64,000 bases of DNA, taken from Diogma glabrata. Taxonomy: Eukaryota; Arthropoda; Insecta; Diptera; Cylindrotomidae. The notes below the pieces were generated by a model, which saw only the letters and a program-made list of their open reading frames with translations, ran no database searches and had not been told where the DNA came from. Shown in pieces: positions 11,948 to 23,700 of this stretch (the stretch's first letter is position 1; every line of letters starts with the position of its first letter). The stretch is from positions 94,328,132 to 94,392,131 of the forward strand of contig OY856186.1 of NCBI GenBank assembly GCA_963693315.1, given 5' to 3'. Position numbers and translations under genes: made by a program.

Positions 11948-12230
11948 ATGCTAAAGGTGCGATTCGGCCCCAAATCAAATTAAAATGCAAGTGATCACTT
12001 TGGCCAATAAATTAAAATGTTTGGCGGAAGTCGATAAGAAGTCTTTCTCAAGTTAGGGTAATGTTTGCATTGTAGAAAAATTTCTTCGATTGTGCGCAAT
12101 CGGTTAGAAATTGAAGCAGTTTGTTTGTTCATTGAAACGTAAAAAATTAGATGTGTTGAATTTCACAAAATAGAGGAAGCCGTTAAAAAAGGATCAATAT
12201 AATGAGCTCTTAAAATGTTCCTCTGAAAAA
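11948..12230 (+). pseudogene. pogo/Tigger transposase N-terminal remnant (CENP-B-type HTH)
   Basis: One frame reads LTLANKLKCLAEVDKKS, another gives IVRNRLEIEAVCLF and then KLDVLNFTK. The order fits the helix-turn-helix region of pogo-type transposases, interrupted by stops. The assignment leans on the element's ends and on the C-terminal motif at 13980. Confidence 0.45.
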
Positions 12231-12330
12231 TATTGCTCTACAGTCTACACTATAAAGTTCAAATTTAGGATTTTGTAAACTCTAGTGTATTGAACTTTAA
12301 AGTTAGAGCGAAAACACTCATAAGGCTTGA

Positions 12331-12434
12331 AACCACATACAACAGAAACAGAAACAGATTTTCATACAAATTTTACAGAAACAGAATTTTTTTCTGTCAA
12401 ATTTGTATGAAATTCTGTTTCTGTTGTATGTGAT
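12331..12434. repeat. Hairpin repeat within the Tigger-like element
   Basis: The arm ACATACAACAGAAACAG pairs with CTGTTTCTGTTGTATGT, and ATACAAATTTTAC pairs imperfectly with CAAATTTGTAT. It is about 100 bp long, non-coding, and probably a MITE nested in the transposon. Confidence 0.7.
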
Positions 12435-12639
12435 TGCCCGGCTTTAGATGTCGTTCATTTTATTTCGAAGTCGTGATAAAAAGTTAAAGCAACTACCATA
12501 AGCTATTGTCTCAAAAAACCTGGGATAACTACGATCGTATACTTCGACAGTAATTGATAAAAGGGAGTTTATTAGACGCCTCAAACTAAATAGAATCTGA
12601 GTATGATGATTTATAGAAATTCGAACAAATTTTTATTTT

Positions 12640-13910
12640 TGGTCTACGGGAGTGACGATAATGCCTACTCCAGTCCCTGCTATTGACATATATATGAGCT
12701 AACGTTTGATATCACATATCACTGACCATAGCAGTGAGATATTATTAGCCAAGGTGTTATCTTAAGGGTGCTGCCAGATGAACTATATTGTTATGGAATA
12801 TATCTCGATGATGGCACTCTATTTTGTTTTTTAAATAAAAAGTGTTATGTTATAAGAGTTACAATATGTGTCACAAAAGCACATAGATACCTGGTAAGAT
12901 CTAATTAGCACAACAATATGCGTGCTGAGGTGTCGAGAACCCTTTTTTTCAAACCTTAGTGGATCGAAGGCACTCGTCACTATTGATTCGGGCAAAGCAT
13001 TCCATTTGTACGATGTATGGACAAAGAAAACCCTCTTCATTTTATCACTATGGCAATGAGTGACTAGTAAAACATCATTGACCATTGACAGGTATAACAG
13101 AGTAAAATATATGGTTGACGCATGATGAATCCGATTTCACCCGAGCACTGCTGGTGGTGATATTTATAAAAACACCGAGATCAGAGAATTAAGATTTGAA
13201 GTTAAGTTTCAATCAAAAGTCGTGTAGCACGTTTTTGAACAGAGTTCAAAAGAGTCAGGATGGAAACAGATGCAGCACCCCAAACTTGACAACAATACTC
13301 AATACAAGGACGAATAGGACTTACAAATGTGGAGTAATTAATATGGAGTAAAATATTTTTTACATCTATTGAGGACTGAGTTTTCTTGGCGCGCTCTTTG
13401 CCATCATCATCATACGATCATTCTAGAGTAAGTCGATAGAAATTTTGATGACCAATAAAATTTTTCTCATTCGTCTATTTGTTTGTCACACACACTAATC
13501 AAAATATCTTTGGCAAACTCGGTTGTTGATCTGGCAACAATCAATAGCCATGTTTTGGTGGAGTTAAAATTGAACATATTCCAGCAACCCCAATTGAAAA
13601 CTTTTGCCAGGCTATCATTTACATTTATGGTAGCGTCTTTCTGGGCGAGCTTTATTCGTTCTTGCATTTTCCCAAGATAGGGAAATAGAACTTAAAAATA
13701 AAGTGGTGGCAAAACTAAACCTTGGGGTAAATCAGCGTTAATTAATTTAGACGCAGAAGAAAAGCCATCGATGGATACCGAAATGGATCGGTCGGTAAGA
13801 AAGCTTTGAATAAACTACACAACTGCGGGGTTAAATCCGTACGCTACTCGCTTGCTGATCCGGTTTGCAGCCCAGATTTGATCAAATGCAAATTGACGAC
13901 CAAATTGTTA
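12640..13910 (-). pseudogene. LINE reverse transcriptase C-terminal half and 3' end, decayed
   Basis: Reading the minus strand from 13910: RSISVSIDGFSSASKLINA, then LPQGLVLPPLYF (the P-Q-G motif of RT), SLAKVFNWG and FNSTKTWLL, then RPCIEYCCQVWGAAS and VHTSYKWNALPESI. These follow the order of CR1/jockey-group LINE RTs after the Y/FADD box. The FADD box itself is not recognisable. Several stops and frameshifts are present. The last ~190 bp (12640-12830) recur at 3.8 and 34.6 kb and are the LINE 3' tail. It lies inside the Tigger-like element. Confidence 0.75.
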
Positions 13911-13914
13911 TTAA

Positions 13915-14020
13915 AGTGGAAAATATTATTCAACTTTGCCTTAAACAACAGAAAATTACTGATTATTTTTCAGTAAAAAAATTGTCCATCGAAGCTTAAT
14001 CTGAGTAGCCACATATGCAA
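13915..14020 (+). pseudogene. pogo/Tigger transposase C-terminal remnant
   Basis: The frame DDQIVIKVENIIQLCLKQQ continues with KITDYFSVKK to a TAA. The Q-x-K-I-T-D-(Y/F)-F ending is typical of Tigger/pogo transposases and DDE_1 relatives. It lies just 3' of the LINE insertion and in the orientation expected from the N-terminal remnant. Confidence 0.65.
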
Positions 14021-14344
14021 ATCTCATCTCATTCAAATCTCAATATCTATCTTATTCAAAAATATTAACATACATATGTTTATGTAGCATCGGTTTGATT
14101 AGCTTTAACATAATTATTTTATGATAATGAATTGTTTTTAAACTGTATGTTGCTATTTTTTTGTGATCGCTTTTATATCAATTAACATGTAGTAAATAAT
14201 TTAATATGAAATACAATGATATAATGAGCATAACAGGCAAATTTGCTTATGCTTTTTTAATTTTTCTGGATATAACGTACCATGGTGTATAACGTACGCT
14301 TACGTCGGTCCCTTGACCGTACTTTATAAACGAGTTTTACTGTA

Positions 14345-15215
14345 CTTAGAAATAAACTTCATCTTCTTATTTTATTGTTTATACTCCATATTGAGTTAAA
14401 ACATAGTTTTTTAATAATTTACAATAAGATTTATTTAAATGACAAGAACTGTGTATACTGTGTAGAATACATTCTTTATCGTTTGCCACAAACAAACTTC
14501 TCGGTATGTAGAATAATCATTATCTGTTACTAAAACAAGGAATTACTTTGATTTCTTGAATTAATATCATTAATATATATATTTGTTTCAGTTCTTGGTA
14601 ATATTGTTAATCATTGTTTTTAAAAGAGCAAGTAATAACTGCAAGATGATTTATAGTTTGGCGATTTTCCCGTTTGTGGTTAACGACTTTACTCTTAAAC
14701 CATATAGATTTTTTTGAGAGTGCACCTTTTTCAAGTATGCTGTACCAACTTTGCGCTACATAGTTTAATAGATCGGTAGTTGATCTTTTATTTTAAAAAC
14801 CGTATTGGCTGTCGGCTATTAAATGGTTTGGAAAATTGAAATGGAAATTTTGAAATGTTGTATATAATATAATGCTCATAGACTTTGGATAGAACCGATA
14901 GTAAAGCTATTGGCCTATAATTTGAGATATTGGATTTTGGTCCACACCGATCAATGTTTTATTCAAAACTTTCACATATATTTAATTTTTCTCTAAAATT
15001 ATTTTTAAATTATAATAAAATCACTTTTTTTTTATATTTATCATAAATTCGTCAAACTATCACCACGATAAATAATAAAAACAATTTTATTAAAACCAAA
15101 TTATAACCAAACCAAACAATGTTTTTTTGGCAGTAAGTATAAGAGAGAAGAAGAAAGAAAAACTAGATACTTCAAATATTTTTGTGTATATATATATATA
15201 CAGTAGTTTTATTTC
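14345..15215. other. AT-rich sequence with no recognised feature
   Basis: No reading frame with a recognisable family and no clear repeat pair was found. It separates the Tigger-like element from the inverted repeat at 15.2 kb. Confidence 0.4.
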
Positions 15216-15220
15216 CTCTA

Positions 15221-15811
15221 TTCTTTTAATGGATCGTGTACACATATCTTTTTTAAATGATGTAAAAAAAAGACCAAAACAAAAGATACGTAAACGCCTG
15301 TGTGCGAATAAGACAAAACATAATCACTTTTTTTTTAAAAAAGATGTCAATCGTGTATATTTCGCAAAATATTGTGCCGACTTTGTCCGAAAAGATGAAA
15401 TGTTTGTCTTTTTTATATTTTTTAAACATGTATTAGTTAAAAAAAATTATACACACCATGATACTTTTCTAAAATAAATTTTGTTTCTCGATAATTATGA
15501 TTTATATGATCGATTCTCCAAAAAAAAATAAATAAAACAAAAACTTATTTTATTTTACACAAAATTAAACAAAAAATTTCGAAATTCTATTTAATAAAAT
15601 AAAATTTGTTAGGTTAAGAGCATTTTATTATTTATTTTCGGATAACATCGGTATAAAAATTAGCGAAATAGATAAAATAGCGAAATAATAAAATAAAGTG
15701 ATTATGTTTTGTCTTATTCGCACACAGGCGTTTACGTATCTTTTGTTTTGGTCTGTTTTTAACATCATTCAAAAAAGATATGTGTACGCGATCCTTAATT
15801 CTTTCGGAAAT
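15221..15811. repeat. Inverted repeat with ~120-bp arms
   Basis: The left arm (15221-15340: GGATCGTGTACACATATCTT, AAAGATACGTAAACGCCTGT, GAATAAGACAAAACATAATC) is the reverse complement of 15688-15811. The spacer is about 350 bp and very AT-rich. The 117-codon frame through the left arm is lysine-rich and has no family match I recognise, so I treat it as chance. Confidence 0.7.
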
Positions 15812-15890
15812 TTCGGAATTCCGGACAAGTTATAGTGTCAAACGATTATATACGAGTTTTGGCATTAAACTCTAATAATACTCAATTATT

Positions 15891-15976
15891 TTTCTCCCAT
15901 TAATTGATTTCTCCCATTAATTGTTTTCTCCCATTAATTGTTTTCTCCCATTAATTGTTTTCTCCCATTGATTGTT
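15891..15976 (+). repeat. Five tandem 17-bp repeats ahead of a LINE ORF
   Basis: TTTCTCCCATTAATTG-type units start CTCCCATT at 15894, 15911, 15928, 15945 and 15962, exactly 17 bp apart. They sit 30 bp upstream of the LINE endonuclease start and may be its 5'-UTR promoter repeats. Confidence 0.75.
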
Positions 15977-16007
15977 TTTTTTCCATTTCTTTCATTCCCT
16001 TTTGGTC

Positions 16008-18757
16008 ATGGCAAAACTGTCGATCAGTTTTACAAACATTAGAGGTTTAGCGGCTAATCTTAACTCGGTGCATGAGTGTTTGCAACGTATTTCACCTGAT
16101 ATTCTTTTCCTCACAGAAACGATTATCAGGGGGAAGGCGGCCAAATTAGACATAAACAAATATCTATGTCCAAATTACGAGTTAGAACACTCATTTTATG
16201 ATAAGCATGGTGTTTGTGCTTATATACGAAACTCCATACCATATGTGAGGATTAAAGCATTTGAATTAAGTTCAAAGCATCACAATATGGTTTCTTTGAA
16301 GATTTGCTGTCCTAATCAAACTCTTTTTGTATTTGGACTATATCGCTCACCAAACTCCCCTGAGAACTCACATTTTTTTCAAGACCTATCTGATAAGATA
16401 GAAAGGTTAAATGACTACACAACTGCTAAATTCGTTGTACTTGGTGACTTTAATGTTCACAACAAGGAATGGCTTAAGCACAGTTCGCAAACGGATGAAC
16501 TTGGTAAACAAGCAGAATTATTTTCGTTGTACCATAACTACACGCAAACAATTGACCAGCCAACAAGAGTTCCAGATATTCTAGGTCAAAAAAGAAATCT
16601 TCTTGATTTATTTTTAATAAACGATCCGTCTATAGTGCAATTCAAAATCCCAGAGCCTCTAGGAGGATCTGATCACAATTTGAGTGAATTTTTAGAATTA
16701 GAATTTTTAGTTGAACAAGATCCAAATAAGGCTGCTGTGATTTTTTCTGATGTAATACTGGCAGGAATGCGTAAATTTATACCAAATTGTGTAATTATCC
16801 CGAGAGTAGATCCTTGGTTCACCAAAAAATGCAAAGAGGCAATTAAACAAAAAACAATTGCGTTTCGCAATTACATTAAAACAAGCAATACAAAAACCTT
16901 GCGAGAATATAAAGCTGCCAGGAACATATGTCGGTTATTGATAAACAAAGAAAAAAATCGTTATAGTTCAAAAAAGCAGCGAAATTTGCCGAGCATCCTA
17001 CGGGCTCTCGACAGTTTTTTAAAGCCGTTAAAGCAGTGCCAAATAATTTCACTCAATCGTCACTACCACCTTTAATTCATAATGATGTACCCATAATAAA
17101 CCCAAAAAAAGGCTGATCTTCTTGGAAAACTCTTTTCTGAAAACTCAACTATAACTGCGCCTAATTTCCCGCCAAAACCAATTCCTCAGGTACCGTACAA
17201 AATGAAGCGTATCATCTTTCGCAAGAATGTCATACGTAAGTTGCTTTTGCAAATAAATTCCAATAAATCATTTCAATTTCATTTCATTTCAATCATTCCA
17301 ATAAAACTTTTGCTAGAGAGCTAGCACCAATTCTCACAAAAATCTACTATCTATCGTACAAGAAAGGTGTATTCCCAGACATTTGGAAGTTTGCTAGCGT
17401 TCAGCCTGTATCAAAAAAAGGAAAAAAAAATGACCCAAGTAATTACAGACCGATATCCATCTTGTCGGTTGTTGCAAAAGTGTTCGAAAAATATATTAAC
17501 GATAATATTATGACTTATTTGGAATCTTCAAATATTTTTAATGGAAGGCAATACGGGTTTCGACAGGCACGATCGACAGAAGATTTGCTATCTTATGTAA
17601 CACATGTCTGGAACAAGTCGCTCGAGCACCATGGTGAAACATTTGGCATTGCACTGGATATATCCAAGGCCTTTGACAAAGTATGGCATGACAATCTTAT
17701 ATGTAAGATGAGATGTTATGGTGTTGAAGAGCAACTTATTTCCTGGATTCAAAACTTTTTAACTGGGAGGGAGTTTCGTGTAAATATCGATGGGATATCA
17801 TCGGAAACATTTTCTACCAACGCAGGAGTGCCTCAAGGATCATCTTTGCCTTCCACCCTTTTTCTTATATATATCAACGACTTGTTAGATTCCACCGTTC
17901 ATTCCATTCATAGTTTCGCCGATGATAGTACGCTACATGCATCCCATGAAACACAAAGGCAACGGGCGTCTGATGTTATTAATAACCATATATCTAATTT
18001 GACGGATTCCTTAAACTCTGATCTTGAAACAATTTTAGAATGGGGTCATACAAACAGTGTAGAATTTAATTATAAAACACAGTTTTGCCACTTTACAAGA
18101 TCATCTACATATAACCCTTTTCCATTAAAATTTGATTTTAACGATCTAGAAGAAAAGGAATCTATCAAACATTTGGGGGTTGAAGTTGAAAATGATATGA
18201 AATGGAATACTCACATTTTCAATCTTGCTAAGAGCGCAGTTCAAAAGTTAGGATATCTAGGGCGTTGTCGTAAGTTTTTCAATGGCGAACAGCTTCTTTT
18301 AATATTTAAATCATTTATTCGCCCCTGCATGGAGTACTGTTCACACATCTGGGGTGGTGCATACCCAACCTCTTTAAAATGTCTAGACACTGTCCAATGA
18401 AAAGCAATTAAATTGATCGGCAATTCAAATCTTACAAACAAGCTTGGTTCGTTACAGCATAGAAGAAATATCGCTGATTTGACGATATTTTACAAATACA
18501 TTATGAATGAGTACTCTTCAGAAGAGATCAAATCAATACTACCCAAACCCGCTATTTTTGCTCGTTCAACGAGAGCATCAGCCACGGCCCACCCATTCAC
18601 CGTTCAAATAACAAAATGTATAACTGTCGCCTTTCAACGTGATTTTTTCAACCGTGTTTCTTATCTTTGGAATTCCTTGCCCTTATGGGTTTTCCCTGAT
18701 TATTTTAATCCCCAACTTTTTAAAGTCCATGTCCACCAATTTCTTAAAGAAACATAA
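16008..18757 (+). pseudogene. LINE endonuclease-reverse transcriptase polyprotein, broken
   Basis: The likely start is the Met at 16008 (MAKLSISFTNIRGL). The APE-type endonuclease has N (SFTNIRG), E (FLTETI), D-N (LGDFNVH) and S-D-H (GGSDHNL) all in place. A frameshifted stretch (about 17000-17460) still reads KGVFPDIWKFASVQPVSKKG. RT follows: DISKAFDKVWHD, NAGVPQGSSLPST, HSFADDSTLHAS. After HIWGGAYPTSLKCLDTVQ comes TGA (18398-18400), probably a CGA-to-TGA change, since the frame goes on as KAIKLIGNSNL to a natural stop at 18757. The catalytic residues are intact but the frame has at least one frameshift and one nonsense codon, so it is a fairly recent inactive copy. Confidence 0.9.
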
Positions 18758-18874
18758 TTCATTTCCACAATCCACAGTTGGCATGGTATCTTCGGATATT
18801 CAGAGACGTTAATTTATAATTTATTTAAATTAACACTAAACATGTCTAACTTAGTATATAAAAAAAAAAAAAAA

Positions 18875-19830
18875 ATACGATAAGCAAAGACGGAAAACTG
18901 GTGATGTCTTCTTTTTTCTGCCACTAATAATGGTATGCCATAAATCAGTATGTTTTGCTTGACTTGGCTTACCAGCTGGTACAAAATTTTCATTGTCAAG
19001 CGTTCAATAAAAAAAACATATTTTACTCTAATATAATTACTTGTTAGTGCATAATTGGTGATTTGCATATAGTAAATAACACAACCATCTTCATTCTGCA
19101 ACTTGGTATTTTTATCATATTCTTCTTGAGCTTGTCTAGCAGCCTTTTTACGATATTCAACTAATACACACATTACAATCATCTATATCACACTCTGTAT
19201 GACCATGCATTTTAAATTGCTCTAAATGCGTATGAAATATTCACATTACGAATATTTTTACGATAATGGTAATATATATTTTTATATATTTATATATATT
19301 TTATATATTTTTTTTTGAGTCGATAAGTCACTTAGATGATAAAGCTGCTTTGGTGCATAACTTTGTTGATAATGTGAAATATTCGGTTTTAATGACTTTA
19401 TTAATCACAATTAAATCGTCTTTTATTTTATTAGATGACCTTTCCTTAACTATTATCAGATCAGGCTTAGCTCTAACACAGGGTTTCCGACTACCAGTTG
19501 GAAAGTTTTGAATAATCCTACCATTATTTTTAATATATCCAAGAGCAGTGAGAAAAAAATAGTTTACATGCTTAGTTATGATCGTCTATGAGTCTGCATT
19601 TACAATTAAATGTACTTTAGTTGTTCTTCGTGTAATCAGCAATATTACTTACCTTTACTAGTAGTCATTTTACTTACCTTTCCTAATACTAAGACATTTT
19701 ATTGTAACTATTTATTATATTTTAAAATAATATATGTATATTAAACTCTTGGACATATTTCTATAATTTTTTAAAAAGGCATACATTTACAATAAGAGGC
19801 TCTTTAGAATTTTAAACCAACAATGTGAGG
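18875..19830 (-). other. AT-rich region with two unassigned minus-strand open stretches
   Basis: A minus frame at about 19160-19090 gives EYRKKAARQAQEEYDKNTK, and another at about 19545-19330 is open without an ATG and reads RIIQNFPTGSRKPCVRAKPD. Neither is recognised and no splice pair joins them convincingly. They may be exons of a decayed gene or transposon. Confidence 0.25.
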
Positions 19831-20266
19831 TACAAAAGAATTTAGCGAAACTCTCACGGTCGCGTTTTTTGACCTACACCTAAAACATTTTCTTGGAAAA
19901 TCCGGACAGGTTATATCCTGGATAGAGTAATCCATCTAGTAGCTACAAAGCTCGAGCTTTACAAGTTGAATAAGTTAAAGCTTTATATCAGGCGTTGAAT
20001 CAAAATATTTATATAAAACTTAAAAATATTGAATATTGGGATATGTTTTTATCATTTTTTAGAAAATTAGACATCTACAACCAAAGTCTTCTAAGCAACT
20101 GGCTCGAACAAAAACCAGAACCACCAATAATTTGCTTCAGTTTTCTTTACGTACTAACTGAAAAATAACACGGTATACAACCTTTTTTACTTGTACAAAA
20201 ATACTTCTAATCATGAAATCAACTCATTTCTAGCGGATGGTAGGATACCCGGATAGCCACTTGGAC
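19830..20266 (+). repeat. HINE-like element, diverged copy
   Basis: It begins with ACTCTCACGGTCGCGTTTTT, as in other copies (CGGCACTCTCACGGTCGCAT), and ends with CTCATTTCTAGCGGAT... and ACTTGGACTTC. The middle is strongly diverged. It lies 175 bp beyond the UGT stop codon, within what could be the UGT 3' UTR. Confidence 0.5.
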
Positions 20267-20440
20267 TTCTTATATTCGAAATAGTTTTATTAAATAAAAA
20301 AACAACTAATTCATATACTATAATTTATAAATTACATTGATATCAAACTACAACCGACAAATTAAAGTAATTCTACCTATCATAGTAAATTACTAGTTTA
20401 TAAAACTAATGTTAAAAAACTAACATTTGTTGTGTCATGT

Positions 20441-20717
20441 TTACTCTGATTTAGATTTCATTTTTAGTTTTTTTTTACTACAGTATAACTTGAAGATCCA
20501 AATCCAACTGAAAATGATTATCAAAGCCAAAGCTAATATTGTTCCGTATATGTCAAACGAAAGGTATATATACCATGGTAATTTGGTTGATTCTGATTTA
20601 ACTAAAGGAACTCCATGCGTTTCAACCGTATGTTCAACCCACCAAATGGCTGTCTCCAGTGGGGTTTTTGGTCGCTTTCTGTATGATAATGAAACTTCTT
20701 TAGCGATTTCAACAACC
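20441..20717 (-). CDS. UGT exon 5 (C-terminal membrane anchor and stop)
   Basis: The acceptor TTACAG ends at 20718. The exon encodes the conserved ETAIWWVEHTVETHG block, then a hydrophobic membrane segment beginning WYIYLSFDIYGTIL, and a basic tail with CSKKKLKMKSKSE before TAA (20443-20441). A lysine-rich tail is the usual ER-retention end of UGTs. Confidence 0.88.
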
Positions 20718-23700
20718 CTGTAATAAGCAAACGTTTAATAACCTGAATAAAATTATATAGAAACAAAAATTTACTAACTTTGGTTCCATAATCTTTTTTA
20801 ATGCATTGTAAACATTCTCCGTGTTTAGATCTTTATAATCAACAATGATCCCATTGCCACGATATTTCAATGCTGCACTATTTAAAAATTGATCTCCCAT
20901 CAATGGCGTTAAAACCATTGGTACACCACAGTGAACCGCTTCTGAAGTTCCTAGTAATCCACCATGACTCATAAATCCACGAACATTTGGATGACATAAT
21001 ATTTCACGCTGTGGCATCCATTTGCGAATTATAACATTTGATGGTGGGTTCGGAATAGTTTCATTTTCCCATTTCCATAATATTGTTTGAGGTAGTAATG
21101 CTAGAGCACTTAATATTTGATTACGTTTTTTCTCTGGCAACGAAGATGAACGAATCACGGTGCCCCAACTTATAAATATAACTCCATGTAATGCGTTGTC
21201 TAAAATATTTTGTAGTTCCTACCAAATGTAGAAAAAGAATTAGGGTTTTAATTTTGTATTTCGAAAAATTACGACATGCCTTATCTATACGTATAGGTTT
21301 TTCGATATGAACTCCTCCGACCTCAATAACAGACGGTGGTAATGGTTTTGCACCGCTATACGAATAGTGTTGATTTACGAAAACCAAACTTGTCTTCTGT
21401 TGTAATTCATGAATATGCGGCATATCGTTTCCAAAACGTTTTTTAATCAAGCCATCTATAGCTGGTTCGTTGAACACCCTAGAAAATTATTTATTAACAG
21501 TACAGATCAGCATTTATTTAAGATCGACGTACCTGTACAAAGTTTTTAAAAGTTGTGCAAAGAAAAAATTTGTCATTCTATCTGAATAGTTCATTTTTTC
21601 TGATGTTCCAGCGAATAAAGATGGGATATAGGATGGAGTTTCTGGAAGTCCAAATCTTTCATAATGCCATGGTAACAAGGCACAACTACTAAGTCCGATA
21701 TAAGGAACATTTAATTTATGAGCAACAGCTGTCATACAATCACTATTAAATAACTCTAATAACACAATGTCATAGTAGTTTTGTTTTTCTAATACTTGTT
21801 TCATCGGTTTTGAGTATAGCGTTGACTCGCATGCTTCGATGGCCCATCCTCTGAGCATGAAAAAGTTATCGACTTGTTGTTGCAACCAGCTTATATCAAC
21901 AATTTTCTAGAAAAGGGATTCGGTTAAGCAATGTTTAAATAGTATAACAATAGTTTATTATGCAAGTAGTACGTATGGGTTTTCCAAACGTATGTGAAGT
22001 TACATAAACGAGTGACAGTAAAGGCAGCTATCACACAAGTTTGGATAAACCCTCTAGCACTAATGTTACACAATAGTTTATGTCTATTATCAAATGCTCA
22101 AACATTGGTGATTACATTAAAACTAAAATTTTCAAGCATAAAAGTAAAGTTATTTATAAAACCAAAAGAACTCGATTTTGTTTATATGATTAATTATAGT
22201 TATGTGAAATATATTATATTATTTATAACAAGCTTTAATATTATTATTTATATATTGATGATCGTTGGTTTTTATATATAAATACCATTCATACATCAGC
22301 TTTTTGTACTTAATTTAAATTTATTGTTCGCCAGTAAAAACAAGCAACAAGATTACAAAATTAACGCCGCAACATCAATTCTACATCCGAATCATCTTCT
22401 ACTCTGCAACTACATGTTATAATAATCTATCACTTTATCAAAATAATTATCGAAATTTACTTGGCGACCGTTGGAATTTATAATATTATGAATTTATAAT
22501 ATTATTATATTATTATTGGGGATTTTTTTGAGACCAATCAAACTCAAGTAAGTAAAAAATTAATTGGAATGTTTTCAATTCAAGAGTATGGTTGGAAGTT
22601 TCTCAGAAAAAACTCCACTTCTCATTTTGCGTGTTTTGGATGAATTCGAACCTTCCCCTCAGTGCCTGGTTCGAATCCTTTGGCAGACACGCTGTCGATT
22701 ACGCCGTTAAGGCGATGACAATTTCGAAGTTAAAACTTTTTTATCACTTATTTATCTTACTTTAGTTGAATTTTTCCACTTCGAACTAGACTGAGGAGGA
22801 AGGTTCGAATTCATCCGAAACACGAAAAATAGGAGTTCGAGTTTTTTTCTGAGAAACTTCCAACCATACTTTAATTTGAATTGAAAAAATTCCAATTACT
22901 TCCCCGAGCAGATATTAGTTAGGGAAAACCTGAATACAGTCAGGGCGTGATCAGAGCCTGGTCAGTCCTATAAGGGCAATCCATAATAGGGCAATCTGAT
23001 GTGGGCCTGTTCCGGGCCTGATTTAGAATACACTTTTACGGTTAACCTTATTTGAATATATCCGACCCTGATCAGATTTTTCGTATTTGAACCCTATTGC
23101 TGAAATTTCAATTGGTTAAAATTCACTAGAGTATTATCCATTTTAGAAATATATAATTAAAATCGTTTCATGTATATTTTAGTTATCGCATCTCGGTTGA
23201 AAGACTATAATAAATAATAGTGATTAAGGTGGTATGTATGTTTTAATTTTTTCCATCGTAATTTTTTTATTTTAATTTGATTAATTTATGTATATAATAT
23301 ATAAATATATATCAGGGTCTGGTCCGGATATCCCAATCAGGGCCTGATCCGATTATCCCAATCAGGGTCTGATTCGTTAATCCCAATCAGGACCTGATAG
23401 GGCAAAAGCGTTACACTCATGATCAAAGCCCAATCAGGCAACCTTACCAATGCCTGATCAGGGTTAGGGCAAATTTTGATCAGGGCCTTACTTGAGCCCT
23501 GACAAATTTCTGCTCTAGTTCTTTACTTACTTGAGTTTGAATTGATCTCAAAAAACCCCCAATAAAATTAAATTCCCTTAATGTAGTCTTATATAAATAC
23601 ATATAGGACTACAAATTGACCAAGTGTCAGCCACCCAAGTAACAATTGTTAGAGCTGAAAAAAGCAATCTGCTATATTACAGTTCTTTAAGTTAAAATAA

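Larger units (their letters stand above)
11542..14342 (+). mobile_element. pogo/Tigger-like DNA transposon, split by a LINE
   Basis: The left end TA|CAGTAAAACTCGC and the right end CGAGTTTTACTG|TA form terminal inverted repeats with a TA duplication, the rule for Tc1/mariner-pogo elements. The inner terminal regions share GTACACTTGGT-like and GGTATATAACGTAC-like blocks on both sides. Transposase relics lie at about 11950-12230 and 13900-14020. A minus-strand LINE (12640-13910) is inserted in the middle. A related single end occurs at 30603-30760. Confidence 0.75.
15885..18874 (+). mobile_element. Near-complete LINE (CR1/jockey group)
   Basis: It consists of tandem 17-bp repeats, an endonuclease-RT reading frame, a short 3' UTR and a 14-base A tail ending about 18874. 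The 3' UTR (TTAATTTATAATT, ACACTAAACATG) is shared with a truncated minus-strand copy at 52901-53235. The exact clade cannot be settled by eye. Confidence 0.8.

Noticed and set aside
15127..15477. 116-codon lysine/phenylalanine-rich frame
   Set aside because: It spans one arm of an inverted repeat and a poly-T stretch; no family or splice context.
22655..22700. GGTTCGAATCC, a perfect tRNA B-box
   Set aside because: No A-box, acceptor stem or cloverleaf could be drawn around it; it lies in the centre of a MITE. I see no tRNA gene.
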